From Chitinophagales bacterium (lineage in GTDB: Bacteria; Bacteroidota; Bacteroidia; Chitinophagales; Saprospiraceae), in assembly GCA_013299105.1 (NCBI GenBank), contig JAAFJY010000032.1:1-64000 (forward strand): a DNA stretch of 64,000 nt. The letters run 5' to 3'. Under the pieces are notes generated by a model that did not search any database, was not told where the DNA came from, and worked only from the letters and a program-made list of their open reading frames with translations. Every line of letters starts with the position of its first letter. Positions within the stretch are counted from its first letter, which is position 1. This document shows, one piece after another, positions 7,958 to 17,025 of this stretch. Made by a program: the position numbers and the translations under genes.

Positions 7958-10033
7958 ATGAATTGGCATGTAGCCCCGATGGCGCGCCTCACCCTGGCGT
8001 TGCTGGCTGGCATTCTTTTGGGTGAAAAGATGGGAAACCAAGCCTTATCTGTATTGGCTGGTTTGTTTGGAATGGCTTTGTTTTTGCGTTTTTTAAGGTA
8101 CAAAAACAAGATTCAGCGCTTGCGCAAGTGGAGTGGCCTGCCTTTGCTGTGTTTGTTCATGGGTTTAGGCTATGCACGATTTCACTTTAGTTTGCCCCAA
8201 AACCAGGCCGATCATTATGTGCATTTTGTAGAAAAACAGCCCCAATTGGCTTATGGCAAAGTGCTGAGTTCGGCAGCTGGGGCCAAAAGCCAACGTTTGG
8301 TGCTCCGCTTAAAAGCCATGAAACATGGAGGAAAATGGGAGCGTGTTCAAGGTAAAATCATGTTGTATTTCAAGTTGGCCGAAGCACCCCGTTTGCCCCA
8401 ACCCGGCCAGACCATGTACTTCCAGGGCGAAATCCAGGATTTGTTTCCGCTGCTCAATCCTGCTGCATTCGATTATTCGACTTGGCTGCGGCACAAGGGC
8501 ATCCATCGGCAGGTCTTCGTGAGACCAGGAGCCTGGCAAAAAGCGGCGCTTTCCCCTCCCCCATTTTGGTTTTTCCAAAGCCAGCAACGCTGCCAGGCCA
8601 CTTTGAGGCGACACCTGGGCCAGGGACAGGTTTTTGCCGTAGGTTCTGCCTTGATCTTAGGTGTTCGCAGTGACATTGACGATGATTTGCAAACGGCTTA
8701 CAGCCAAACCGGGGCCGTGCATGTGCTCTCCGTTTCGGGTTTGCATGTGGGGGTTTTGGCCTTGGCGGTGCGCTACTTATTGGCTTTCCTGCCTGCGCGT
8801 TGGCGGCGGTCCTGGGCTTCGGCATTGTTGGAATGTCTAGTCATTTGGGCTTTCGCTTTGGTGTCGGGCGGAGCCGCAGCAACTTTGAGAGCGGCCTTGA
8901 TGTACAGTTTTTTGATCATTGGCAGGGCCCTCTTGCGCGACAGCAGTATTTGGAACAGCCTGGCTGCTTCGGCTTTTTTGTTGCTTTGCTGGGATCCGCA
9001 TTTGTGCTTCGACCTGGGTTTTCAGCTTTCCTACTTGGCAATGGCGGGCATTTTGGCCACCTACGAATCCATTTACCAACTTTGGGAGCCACCCAATGCC
9101 ACCTTCGACTATGCCTGGAAACTCAGTGCCCTCGGCATGGCGGCGCAAGTAGGAGCCGGGCCACTCAGTGTTTTTCATTTTCACCAGTTTCCCTGGCTGT
9201 TTGCGGTATCGGGCTTGGTGGCGGTACCTTTGTCGGGTTTGGCTTTGCTGCTTGGGATGGGATTGATGGCGCTTGATGGCATGGGCATACTCGCTACTTA
9301 CGTTGCCTGGGTTTTGCACGGGTGCATTGACCTCCTCAATCGGGTCTTGCTGCTTTTGGATGGCCTACCTTATAGTGTATGGGCAGGCATTCATTGGAGT
9401 GCGGGTGTTTGTTTGGCGTTTTACGCAATGGTATTTGGCTTGTTCTGGGGTTTGAAAAAACAAAAACCTCGTTACGTTTTGGGTGCATTGGCCTTGCTTT
9501 TGGTGTTTGGAGGGATTCGATTTTGGAACCTGAATCAGTTGCAAAACCAGGCTCAAGTCACCATTTATTACTGCCGCAACGGCGCTTTAGCAGATTTTTT
9601 TTACCGTGGAAAAAGGCTCAGCCTGGTCGAAACCGATGAAAAAAGCGAGCGTTTTGCAGCCCTGAACTGGCGCTGCAAGGCCCAATCCTGGAGCCAGTTA
9701 AGTATGCCTTTTCAGCACGATTTTTACTTTGAATCCGATCTTTTCAAAAAAGGAGCGTATTTCCAATTGGGCGAAATCGGCCTGGGCATCTTCGATTTTC
9801 GCCTGGCCCCTGCGCCCAATCTTGCCCGGTGTCAGTGGATTTGGCTGAGACATGCCCAAGGCTGGTCCGATTTGCCCGCCCTAGGTCCCGGCCAAGCCCT
9901 CCTGCTCGACGACAGCAGCCCTTGGTACTGGCGAGCCAAAGTCAAAACCGCTTGTGCCGAAAACGACCTCGTTTGCCACGACCTCAGCGAGCAGGGCGCT
10001 TGGATGCATACTTTAAAACTACCAACTCAATAA
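7958..10033 (+). CDS. comEC: ComEC/Rec2-family DNA uptake channel
   Basis: 691 residues. N-terminal helices and an OB-like DUF4131 region (about 1-210) lead into the polytopic Competence domain, with the motif SVSGLHVGVLALAVRYLL near residue 255 and many transmembrane helices up to about residue 525. The family imports single-stranded DNA across the inner membrane. The C-terminal ~160 residues show no metallo-beta-lactamase HxHxDH motif, so this is the form without the nuclease-like domain, common in Bacteroidota. It is followed by a HhH gene, a plausible DNA-binding partner. Confidence 0.9.
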   Translation: MNWHVAPMARLTLALLAGILLGEKMGNQALSVLAGLFGMALFLRFLRYKNKIQRLRKWSGLPLLCLFMGLGYARFHFSLPQNQADHYVHFVEKQPQLAYGKVLSSAAGAKSQRLVLRLKAMKHGGKWERVQGKIMLYFKLAEAPRLPQPGQTMYFQGEIQDLFPLLNPAAFDYSTWLRHKGIHRQVFVRPGAWQKAALSPPPFWFFQSQQRCQATLRRHLGQGQVFAVGSALILGVRSDIDDDLQTAYSQTGAVHVLSVSGLHVGVLALAVRYLLAFLPARWRRSWASALLECLVIWAFALVSGGAAATLRAALMYSFLIIGRALLRDSSIWNSLAASAFLLLCWDPHLCFDLGFQLSYLAMAGILATYESIYQLWEPPNATFDYAWKLSALGMAAQVGAGPLSVFHFHQFPWLFAVSGLVAVPLSGLALLLGMGLMALDGMGILATYVAWVLHGCIDLLNRVLLLLDGLPYSVWAGIHWSAGVCLAFYAMVFGLFWGLKKQKPRYVLGALALLLVFGGIRFWNLNQLQNQAQVTIYYCRNGALADFFYRGKRLSLVETDEKSERFAALNWRCKAQSWSQLSMPFQHDFYFESDLFKKGAYFQLGEIGLGIFDFRLAPAPNLARCQWIWLRHAQGWSDLPALGPGQALLLDDSSPWYWRAKVKTACAENDLVCHDLSEQGAWMHTLKLPTQ

Positions 10034-10089
10034 TCCGACGGGGACCTCTTTTCAACCCTTCAACTTTTCAACCATAAACTCAAAAAAAC

Positions 10090-10980
10090 ATGTTCTACTT
10101 CAGCAAATCCGAGCGCCGAGGGGCGTATTTTCTCTCGGTACTTTGTGCGATCACTTTTGCCGCGCCATATTTTTTTCGGCCAAAACCACGATTGGACATC
10201 CTGGAAAAAGCGGCTCCGGTTTTCGCAGTACAGGCCAAAAAGCCGAAATACCATTTCAAAAAGCGGCAGTACGGCGACAATGCTCAGAAATATTATGCCA
10301 CTGCAAAAAAAGCTGAACGCTTCGCTTTTGACCCCAACACCGTTGACGAAAGCCAACTACAAGCCCTGGGTTTATCGCCCAAAGTGGCCGCAATTTGGGT
10401 CAAGTTTCGCAGCAGGGGTGGGCGTTTTAGGCAAAAAGAAGACGTTTTGAAAGTGTTTGGGGTAAAAGAAAAATGGTATAGAGAAGTAGCCAGCTATGTG
10501 CAAATTGCCCCATTGGCCGAAGCCAATTTCAAATCCCAAAACGAGGATTTCCGAGCGGAAACCAGGCAAAAAAATCGCCCCTGCCGCCCTTTAGACGTCA
10601 ACCAAGCCGATACCAGCGCTTGGCAGGCTTTGCCAGGTATTGGTAGTGTTTTGGCTAGGCGAATCATCAAATTCCGCAGCAAGTTGGGCGGTTTTCAGCG
10701 CTTGGAGCAGGTGGGCGAAACATTTGGGCTGGCCGATTCAGTTTTTCAAAAAATCAAACCCTGCTTGCAATTGAACTCCCCCGCAACAGCTAGTATAAAA
10801 ATCAACGAAGCGGACCTGAAAACCTTGGGCGGACATCCTTACTTGGGCTTCAAACTGGCCAAGGTCATCATTGCGTACCGCGACGAACACGGCCCTTTCG
10901 GGCACTTGGACGACTTATTAAAAATTGGGGTATTGGACCAGGCACAGGTGGAGAAGTTGAGGGGGTATGTGGTGTTTTGA
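10090..10980 (+). CDS. Membrane-anchored triple helix-hairpin-helix protein (ComEA-like)
   Basis: 296 residues. One N-terminal membrane segment (YFLSVLCAITFAAPYFF) is followed by three HhH units: around VDESQLQALGLSPKVAAIWV, around VNQADTSAWQALPGIGSVLA with RIIKFRSKLGGF, and around INEADLKTLGGHPYLGFKLA. ComEA-type proteins bind incoming DNA outside the inner membrane and pass it to ComEC, whose gene lies 56 bases upstream. A general DNA-binding role is the alternative. Confidence 0.85.
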   Translation: MFYFSKSERRGAYFLSVLCAITFAAPYFFRPKPRLDILEKAAPVFAVQAKKPKYHFKKRQYGDNAQKYYATAKKAERFAFDPNTVDESQLQALGLSPKVAAIWVKFRSRGGRFRQKEDVLKVFGVKEKWYREVASYVQIAPLAEANFKSQNEDFRAETRQKNRPCRPLDVNQADTSAWQALPGIGSVLARRIIKFRSKLGGFQRLEQVGETFGLADSVFQKIKPCLQLNSPATASIKINEADLKTLGGHPYLGFKLAKVIIAYRDEHGPFGHLDDLLKIGVLDQAQVEKLRGYVVF

Positions 10981-11233
10981 GGACATTATACTCGTCCACT
11001 ACTGGTTTTGTGCAAATCGTCGGTCAACGTGAGTTTGTTCGGCATGTTTTCTTGACATACGATAGACTACATACGACTTGCGACATATGATTTAGGGGCT
11101 CGCTGGAGAAATTTGTCATGTTTTAAGTTCTCGTTTGCACGGTTTGAGATTTTTGAAATTTTAAATTGATAAGTCCTTGCCTGTTCTCAGGAGCAAATCC
11201 TTGAGAAACAATCTCTTTTTCCTCAGCATTCAC

Positions 11234-11400
11234 CTAGTGGTCCAAATTGTAAATCTGCCCCAAGTTCCAGGGGCTCTTTGTCTCCGTAGCTGCGTTGTTC
11301 GTCGGTCAAATAGTCCACTATTTTCCCTCCTCTCGCCTTGCTACAAAGCCAAATAGCCTGCCTGCAACCTAGGAGGTATTTATAATTCGTACCACTCTAG
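11234..11400. repeat. MITE-like element, family A copy 1 (~163 bp)
   Basis: Starts CTAG-TGGTCCAAATT and ends AATTCGTACCA-CTCTAG, with a central segment (TAGTCCACTATTTTCCC and neighbours) that reappears inverted at 50997-51161 and 59351-59516. Imperfect terminal inverted repeats (TGGTCCAAATT versus TGGTACGAATT), constant size and CTAG at both sides point to a small non-autonomous transposable element. Confidence 0.75.
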
Positions 11401-11540
11401 CATTCTACAATACCACCGCTCACGCAGAGCGTGACACGGTGCGTGAGCGAGGCAAGGCAGTTGCGAATTAGAAAAAGGCTCTTATTGGGTTTCAAGTGGT
11501 GCTTCAAAACGAATTGGTTGCGGTCATCAAGCTCCAAGAC

Positions 11541-11860
11541 TTTTTTTGAGTGACGACTTACGAATGACGACTTACGAAGTAGCGCTTCGATTGAAAATTT
11601 GTGGTGCAGCAAGTCATCTTTTTTACGATTCAAGTTTTCCCAATAAAATAGCTCAGTCAATTTTATTGCATCTTTAGCGGACGCGAAAAACGATTTTAAA
11701 TAATTGTTTTTCAATGTTTTACAAACATGTCAAAGCTGAGATTAACTCAAAAATATCAAACCGTGAAAATGGGAGCCTAAGCACCCTAAGGTCTTGCCAG
11801 CGAGCCCCTACTTCGTAAGTCGTAAGTTGTCACTCGTAAGTCGTAAGTCAAAAAATCGAA
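11541..11860. repeat. Inverted-arm repeat with GACTTACGA arms
   Basis: The left arm near 11549-11590 has units such as GTGACGACTTACGAATGAC. The right arm near 11811-11850 has the inverse, CTTCGTAAGTCGTAAG with CACTCGTAAGTCG. The core AGGGGCTCGCTGGCA (minus strand, about 11796-11810) abuts the right arm. Same design as 2972-3206. Confidence 0.65.
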
Positions 11861-12105
11861 CTTCGCAAACCCAAAACTCACCTTGGCTTAGGTCAAGACA
11901 AACGCCCAAGTCTTTTTCAACTTGAAACCCACATTGAGCCTAGAAAAGTTTATTCGTGGCTTGTTACTAAATAGTTTGTTTTTTTAGTTCGCTAAACCAT
12001 CGTAATGAGTTTTGGCATTAAAAAGGTAAGCATATCAGCCCTTTTGCCGATTCACCTCCGCCAATAAGAAGGAGAGATAATTACGAGAACTTAAAAGACG
12101 CTGTA

Positions 12106-12501
12106 CTAAGCGTCTTTTGAAAACGCCACCCTCAGTTCCACCCACACCAAAAGCAATACCACGATCATCTCCGAAATAAAATAGGCATTGCCCAATAAGG
12201 TAAGCTCTGCCTGGTATTTGCGGACCGTAAAGGCCGTCAAAATGCAATAACTCAAATTGGCCAGGGCGATGATTTTCAAGCCAATGCGCCAGTGCCGCCC
12301 GATCAGGAAATAACAGGCAAATGAATACAACGCGTAAAAGCAAGGCAAGGTGATCAATAGCGGCATGACTGGCCGGGGCATCCCAAAATAGGGTTCAAAA
12401 GCATAAATGAGGAACAAAAAAGCGGCGCTCAACAAGGCTCCGGATCCATCAAGCAGAAATAAACGGCGTAGATTTTGGGCAAAATATGTGTGGACGGACA
12501 T
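12106..12501 (-). CDS. Small four-helix membrane protein of unknown function
   Basis: 131 residues with four predicted membrane helices and a short charged C-terminus (FSKDA). The ATG at 12501 is preferred to the TTG just upstream. No family recognised. Codon use resembles the housekeeping genes, so it is probably real. It stands alone between repeat-rich gaps. Confidence 0.6.
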   Translation of the reverse strand: MSVHTYFAQNLRRLFLLDGSGALLSAAFLFLIYAFEPYFGMPRPVMPLLITLPCFYALYSFACYFLIGRHWRIGLKIIALANLSYCILTAFTVRKYQAELTLLGNAYFISEMIVVLLLVWVELRVAFSKDA

Positions 12502-12912
12502 CAAGAATTGACATTTTGGGTTAAAAAACTGGTCGCCTGAATGCCTGAGAAACAGGTTTCATCGCTTGATGCTGCAAGGATACATGTCTGGAGGATTGGA
12601 TAGGGCTTAGGCTTCACGAACAACCTTTTAAAGCCGATAGACTGAAAAATCAATCCTCCAAAGTGCGACAAGGCTTTTGTGTAGGATGAACGGTCGTTGG
12701 TGTACTGAAAATGCCCCTTTTATGGTTAAATTGTTTAGCATTTCAAGTGAAAATGTGCTCTCGGGCTTGAAGCCACTAGTGGAACGTGAACGAAATAAGT
12801 GTCTATATACTTTTGCAAATGAATGCTTGGTTTTGATTGAAGCATAAAAGCATCCCAGTTGTCCAAACGTGTAATGGCAAATCTATTTTGCCCCTGGAAT
12901 CCCATAGCGAGC

Positions 12913-13083
12913 GCGCTTCGCAAGAAGCGTAAAGCTTTGTAGAATTTGGGTTCCAAGGGCAGGTCCTGGCTTCGCAAGAAGCCTAAGGCATCATAAATAT
13001 TAGGCTTCTTGCGAAGCCAGAAGTTGGGAAACGGGTAAAGAATGACCGATGCTACAAATCTTGTACTTCTTGCGAAGCTGGGC
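12913..13083. repeat. REP-like palindromes (GGCTTCTTGCGAAGCC)
   Basis: Four related half-sites. The centre is a perfect 19-bp inverted repeat, 12967-12985 and 13001-13019, separated by 15 bases, able to form a strong hairpin. Single half-sites flank it near 12913-12930 (CGCTTCGCAAGAAGCG) and 13065-13080 (CTTCTTGCGAAGC). The remainder of the 12502-13263 gap has no supported gene; a 116-codon minus-strand frame here consists of these palindromes plus flanks. Confidence 0.75.
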
Positions 13084-13263
13084 ATTCGGAATGCTTTAAA
13101 CCCTAAATTATTAATGCCTAATTATTACGTTCCCAGCCCACTAGATTGAGTTTTACCAACTCTTGCAGGAAAAAACAACATCAACAGTATTCCTCGAAAG
13201 TTACCGCCGCCTGCCCCTCAAAAGCTGGCATTTTCTGTCTTCACAGGGATTCTAGCGCGGTTT

Positions 13264-14763
13264 CTAAGCGTTTGCAGCAATCAAATCTTCCAAATATTGC
13301 ACCAAAAGCCGAACCCCAAAGCCATTGGCCGAGCGCTGCGGCGAAAACTCGGATTCGTTGAAGGACACACCAGCAATATCAAGGTGGGCCCAGGCAGGGT
13401 GTTCATTGGTAAAAACTTCCAAAAACTTGGCTGCGCTGATGGCTCCAGCCGTTGGTCTGCCGCTGAAATTGCGCAAGTCAGCTACATCCGATTTCAGTTC
13501 GTCCTTGTAAGCGTCCCAGAGCGGCATACGCCATACGCGTTCTGTGCTGCCTTCGCCTGCCCGGGTGAGGTCGGCACAGAGCTGGTCGTTGTTGGTGAAA
13601 AGGGCTGCGGCATGTGCGCCCAAGGCCCTCGCAGCGCTCCCGGTCAGGGTAGCCAGGTCGATCACCGCGTCGAGTTCGTAGTTTTTGGTCACGTAAGCCA
13701 GCGCATCGGCCAGGATGAGGCGGCCCTCGGCGTCGGTATCGGTTACTTCGATGGTTTTGCCTGCGTAGGAGCCGATGATGTCGCCGGGTTTGAGGGAGAG
13801 GGAATCCACGCTGTTTTCAGTAGCGGGGATCATGCCAATGATGCGAACAGGCAGTTTTAGTCTTGCTGCCAACTCGATGGCACCCAAAACCGCTGCGCCA
13901 CCACCCATGTCGCTCTTCATCCAGTGCAGGTTGGTGGAGGGTTTGATGGAAATGCCACCTGTATCGAAAGTCACCCCTTTGCCCACCAGACCGATGGTTT
14001 TTAGGGCTTTGCCTGCGGGTTGGTAGTCGATCAGGGTACAAACAGGGGGATGTTGGCTGCCCTGGTTAACGCCCAAGAGCGCAAAAAAACCTTCTTCTTC
14101 GAGGCGTTTTTGCTCAAAAACCTCCACTTTATAGCCAAAATCACGCCCGCCGCGCTCGGCGAAAGCACCCAGATCGCGGGGGCTTTTTTTGTTGCCCGGT
14201 GCATTAACCAGGTCAAAGACCAGGGCCTGGGTTTGGGCAAAATGGACGCCGCGTGCAAAAGCCGTTTGGGCCATTTGTTCGCCCGAGCCTTTGGGTAGCA
14301 GTACGTCCAGGCCAGCAGTAGCTTGCAAAAAGGGGTGGATTTCTGCGTTTTCGGTTTTGAACTTGCCGTTGTCGTAACCACCCAGGAGCAGGCCGTTACT
14401 CAGGGCTTCGATCAATTGCATGAGCAGGGGCTCATCTGCCGCAAAAGCGCTGAGGTCGACGCCCAAAATGGGGTCAATTTTGCTGCGGTTGCGCAAGCTG
14501 AACAATCGTGCGGCCTTCACCAATTCCATGATGCCCGGTTTTTTGCCCAAGCCCAATAAGGCCATGCGCCCATTGGGGCCATAATGCCAGAGGGTTTCGC
14601 CTACCTCCACCTTGAAGTCGCGGCGAATCCATTCCCACTGCGCAGCCATTTCGCGCTCCAATATTTCGGTTCCGATCCATGTGCCATCATCTGCTATCGC
14701 GATAGGGTAGAGCACAGTAGAGGGCCTATTTTCGGCCCATGCGGATTGCCAGTTGACTTTCAT
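13264..14763 (-). CDS. pepA: Leucyl aminopeptidase, M17 family
   Basis: Cytosolic metallo-aminopeptidase that removes N-terminal residues from peptides; 499 residues, normal length. The ATG at 14763 (MKVNWQSAWAENRP) is chosen over an upstream TTG. Two-metal site motifs: GKGVTFDTGG (Lys262, Asp267), MKSDMGGG (Asp285) and DTDAEGRL (Asp344, Glu346, catalytic Arg348), the last with DTD in place of the usual NTD. The N-terminal domain is poorly conserved, as is usual. Single-gene unit, with the ROK gene divergently placed. Confidence 0.95.
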   Translation of the reverse strand: MKVNWQSAWAENRPSTVLYPIAIADDGTWIGTEILEREMAAQWEWIRRDFKVEVGETLWHYGPNGRMALLGLGKKPGIMELVKAARLFSLRNRSKIDPILGVDLSAFAADEPLLMQLIEALSNGLLLGGYDNGKFKTENAEIHPFLQATAGLDVLLPKGSGEQMAQTAFARGVHFAQTQALVFDLVNAPGNKKSPRDLGAFAERGGRDFGYKVEVFEQKRLEEEGFFALLGVNQGSQHPPVCTLIDYQPAGKALKTIGLVGKGVTFDTGGISIKPSTNLHWMKSDMGGGAAVLGAIELAARLKLPVRIIGMIPATENSVDSLSLKPGDIIGSYAGKTIEVTDTDAEGRLILADALAYVTKNYELDAVIDLATLTGSAARALGAHAAALFTNNDQLCADLTRAGEGSTERVWRMPLWDAYKDELKSDVADLRNFSGRPTAGAISAAKFLEVFTNEHPAWAHLDIAGVSFNESEFSPQRSANGFGVRLLVQYLEDLIAANA

Positions 14764-15065
14764 ACCTGGTTTAATCTGTTGTGTTAGGGGTTCTCGATTT
14801 GGAAAGCCCAAAAAGGAACAGCGCTTACCGTTTTTTCTACATCACCCAATGCGGCTTTTTCTTATTCTTTCAACACTAAAAAGTCGCTTTTGCCGTGTAA
14901 AAAACTGGAATGGCCGCAAAAATAAAGGAAAGATGCTATTTTAATGCCCGCAAATGGCAGCAATGCTGCTTTTGATGCAATTTTCTTGAAACAAGATTAG
15001 CAGTCCTAGGTGAACAGGCGTGATTTCATTACTACCATTGATCCGTTCACCAAAAAACACTACAC

Positions 15066-15974
15066 ATGAAACCATTATGGGGCATCGACCTGGGTGGAAC
15101 AAAAATCGAAGGGGTAATTCTCAAAAGCCAGGATGATCCCAGCGTATTGACTCGCTTGCGGGTTGATACCGAGCGCGACAAAGGGTACGACCACATCGTC
15201 AGCCAGGTTGGCGTTTTGATCGACAAAATGAAACAAGAATCGGGCCTAGAGCCTTCAATCATCGGCATGGGCACCCCCGGAGCGCTGGACCCCATCACCC
15301 ATACCATCAAAAATAGCAACACCACGGTCATGAACGGCATGCCCTTCAAACGTGACCTGGAAGAGCGCCTGAATTTGGAATTCGAGCTGGCCAACGATGC
15401 CAACTGCTTCGCCATTGCCGAGGCTAAAATGGGCATCGTAAAAGACGTGATGCCACAAGCTCGCATGGTTTTTGGGGTGATCATGGGCTCCGGTGTTGGC
15501 GGCGGCCTGGTCATGGATGGCAAGGTTTGGAATGGTCGCCAGGGCATCGGCGGCGAGTGGGGCCATAGTTTTTTGGACGAATCGGGCGGTGAGTGCTACT
15601 GCGGCAATGTGGGTTGTGTGGAGACAGTTTTTTCAGGTCCCTCGCTTGAGCGTTTTTACACTTCCATCAGTGGCGAAAAAGTGAAACTGCGGGAGATCGT
15701 GGAGCGCCACAAACAGGGCAGCGACCCTTATTCGTCTCAAACGGTGGAGCGCCTCTTGCATTTCTTCGGCAAAGGCATCGCCAACCTGATCAACATCCTT
15801 GACCCCGATTGCATCGTTTTGGGCGGCGGGGTAGGCAATATCGACTTGCTGTACACCGAGGGCCTAGAGCGGGTGAAGCATTTTGTGTTTAATCCTCGCT
15901 TGGATACGGTGATCCTCAAGCCCAAGCTGGGAGACAGCGCGGGGGTTTTTGGCGCGGCGTTTTTGGTGGGGTGA
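15066..15974 (+). CDS. ROK-family sugar kinase
   Basis: 302 residues. ATP-binding DLGGTK (8-13), catalytic Asp111 in NDANC, and the ROK zinc motif with His167 and CYCGNVGC (Cys177, Cys179, Cys184). The absence of an N-terminal winged helix makes this an enzyme (glucokinase, fructokinase or N-acetylhexosamine kinase type) and not a repressor. The neighbours do not indicate the sugar. Confidence 0.9.
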   Translation: MKPLWGIDLGGTKIEGVILKSQDDPSVLTRLRVDTERDKGYDHIVSQVGVLIDKMKQESGLEPSIIGMGTPGALDPITHTIKNSNTTVMNGMPFKRDLEERLNLEFELANDANCFAIAEAKMGIVKDVMPQARMVFGVIMGSGVGGGLVMDGKVWNGRQGIGGEWGHSFLDESGGECYCGNVGCVETVFSGPSLERFYTSISGEKVKLREIVERHKQGSDPYSSQTVERLLHFFGKGIANLINILDPDCIVLGGGVGNIDLLYTEGLERVKHFVFNPRLDTVILKPKLGDSAGVFGAAFLVG

Positions 15975-16040
15975 GATGTTAGTTATGGGTTATAAGTGAG
16001 GGGTTATGAGTGAGGGGTTATGAGTGAGGGCTCGCTGGGA
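15975..16040. repeat. Short-unit repeat (GGTTATGAGTGAG) with GGGCTCGCTGGGA core
   Basis: Three to four units of GGTTATRAGTGAGG run straight into the core GAGGGCTCGCTGGGAGGAG (about 16026-16044). Same core as near 3.0, 11.1 and 11.8 kb, but with an unrelated arm unit. Confidence 0.65.
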
Positions 16041-16164
16041 GGAGAGGTCGTAATTTTAAAACTTATCATTTCAAGCCAATGCTAAAAAAATAACCAAAAG
16101 CCCAGGCAATCACATGCTCAGGGCCTTTGACTTATTATGACTGGGGACTGTCTCAGAAGTCAAA

Positions 16165-16360
16165 GTCAAAATGTTCTAATGCCACTGCTACGCAGTTTTT
16201 AGAGGCTTACTCGCCATTTTGGCTACCACAATGCCACCGCTACGCGGTTTTTTGATCATAAAAGCCCGTAGGGCTGGCATTATGGTAGCAGTGAGGGGCG
16301 GAGAATGGCCAAAATGGCGTAGCCATGACATTAGAAAATTACCCTTTGTTCACATTTTGA
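16165..16360. repeat. Imperfect inverted-repeat element around 16.2-16.35 kb
   Basis: The left end TCAAAATGTTCTAATGCCA, followed by CGCCATTTTGGCTACC, faces an inverted right end (reading TTCTAATGTCATGGCTACGC and CCATTTTGGCCA on the minus strand). Internal palindromes such as CCGCTACGCGG add structure. Probably a decayed small mobile or REP-like element. Confidence 0.5.
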
Positions 16361-16391
16361 CCTTTCGATACAGCCCCGACTTTCAATCCCC

Positions 16392-16478
16392 CTACAACAC
16401 AATCATCTTCCGAGTCTCCACGAAATCGGCAGTCTGCAAGGTGTAGTACAACAAGCCCTTGCCAAAGAACCAAGTTTG
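16392..16478 (-). pseudogene. Remnant of a T9SS C-terminal sorting tail
   Basis: On the minus strand, after an in-frame TAA, 28 codons read QTWFFGKGLLYYTLQTAD then FVETRKMIVL and stop at 16392. This is the classic end of a Bacteroidota type IX secretion sorting domain (GxYxY...T.K.IVL). No start codon or upstream protein remains in frame, so the rest of the cargo gene has been lost, probably during the rearrangements that left repeats on both sides. Confidence 0.65.
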
Positions 16479-16532
16479 TTAAAAAAGACCAGGTTTGTCT
16501 TTACTGCGTTACAGTTGTAAAACACTCACGCA

Positions 16533-17021
16533 ATGAGAATAACTGCTTTTACTACGATCTTGCTAAGTTTGCTCTTGGCTTGTGGCAGAGAAGAAACAGT
16601 AGGGTTCGAGCCCGAACTGCCCATTGGAGAAGTAGAATACTTCATTTTCGGCACAAATGCACCAGAATGCGCTGCGGATTGTTTTCAATATTATAAGCTC
16701 ACCAATGGAGGGCTTTTTGGGCTCAAAAAGTACACACAGCGCACTAAAAAAACGAAATTTTCCTATCAAAAAGAGTCTTTGTCTGCTACAGAAGTATCCA
16801 AGGCTAGAGACTTGCTGAAGTTGTTTCCTCCAGACCTTTTGTCGCAGCCCGATAGAATGGGCTGCCCAGGCTGCAATGACAGTCCAGCAATTTTTGTACA
16901 AATTAAGCAGGGAAACCGCATCCAAAACTGGAGCATGGAGGGCGATCCAGGGTCTCATCCTTCCTACTTGCGCCCATTTACCCAAAGGCTAATGGACCTC
17001 GTTTTTGAACTTGAAAATTGA
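16533..17021 (+). CDS. Hypothetical lipoprotein
   Basis: 162 residues with a lipobox (LLSLLLACG, Cys17), so probably anchored in a membrane facing the periplasm. The mature part has four further cysteines as CAADC and CPGC, suggesting disulfides. No family recognised. The stop lies 4 bases before the convergent end of the minus-strand membrane protein gene. Confidence 0.65.
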   Translation: MRITAFTTILLSLLLACGREETVGFEPELPIGEVEYFIFGTNAPECAADCFQYYKLTNGGLFGLKKYTQRTKKTKFSYQKESLSATEVSKARDLLKLFPPDLLSQPDRMGCPGCNDSPAIFVQIKQGNRIQNWSMEGDPGSHPSYLRPFTQRLMDLVFELEN

Positions 17022-17025
17022 ACCC

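Larger units (their letters stand above)
10981..12105. other. 1.1-kb repeat-rich intergenic region
   Basis: No convincing gene. It holds a core repeat near 11096 (AGGGGCTCGCTGGA) with a degenerate arm to its left, a 163-bp family A element (11234-11400), and a larger inverted-arm repeat (11541-11860). A 105-codon frame at 11397-11714 on the minus strand is built largely of repeat DNA and is not called. Confidence 0.6.

Noticed and set aside
11397-11714. 105-codon open frame on the minus strand
   Set aside because: It overlaps the end of a family A element and the CTTACGA repeat arm, has no recognisable motif and no gene-like composition.
12735-13085. 116-codon open frame on the minus strand
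   Set aside because: A third of it is made of the palindromes around 12913-13083; recurrent LRS/RKK peptides come from the repeat, not from a protein family.
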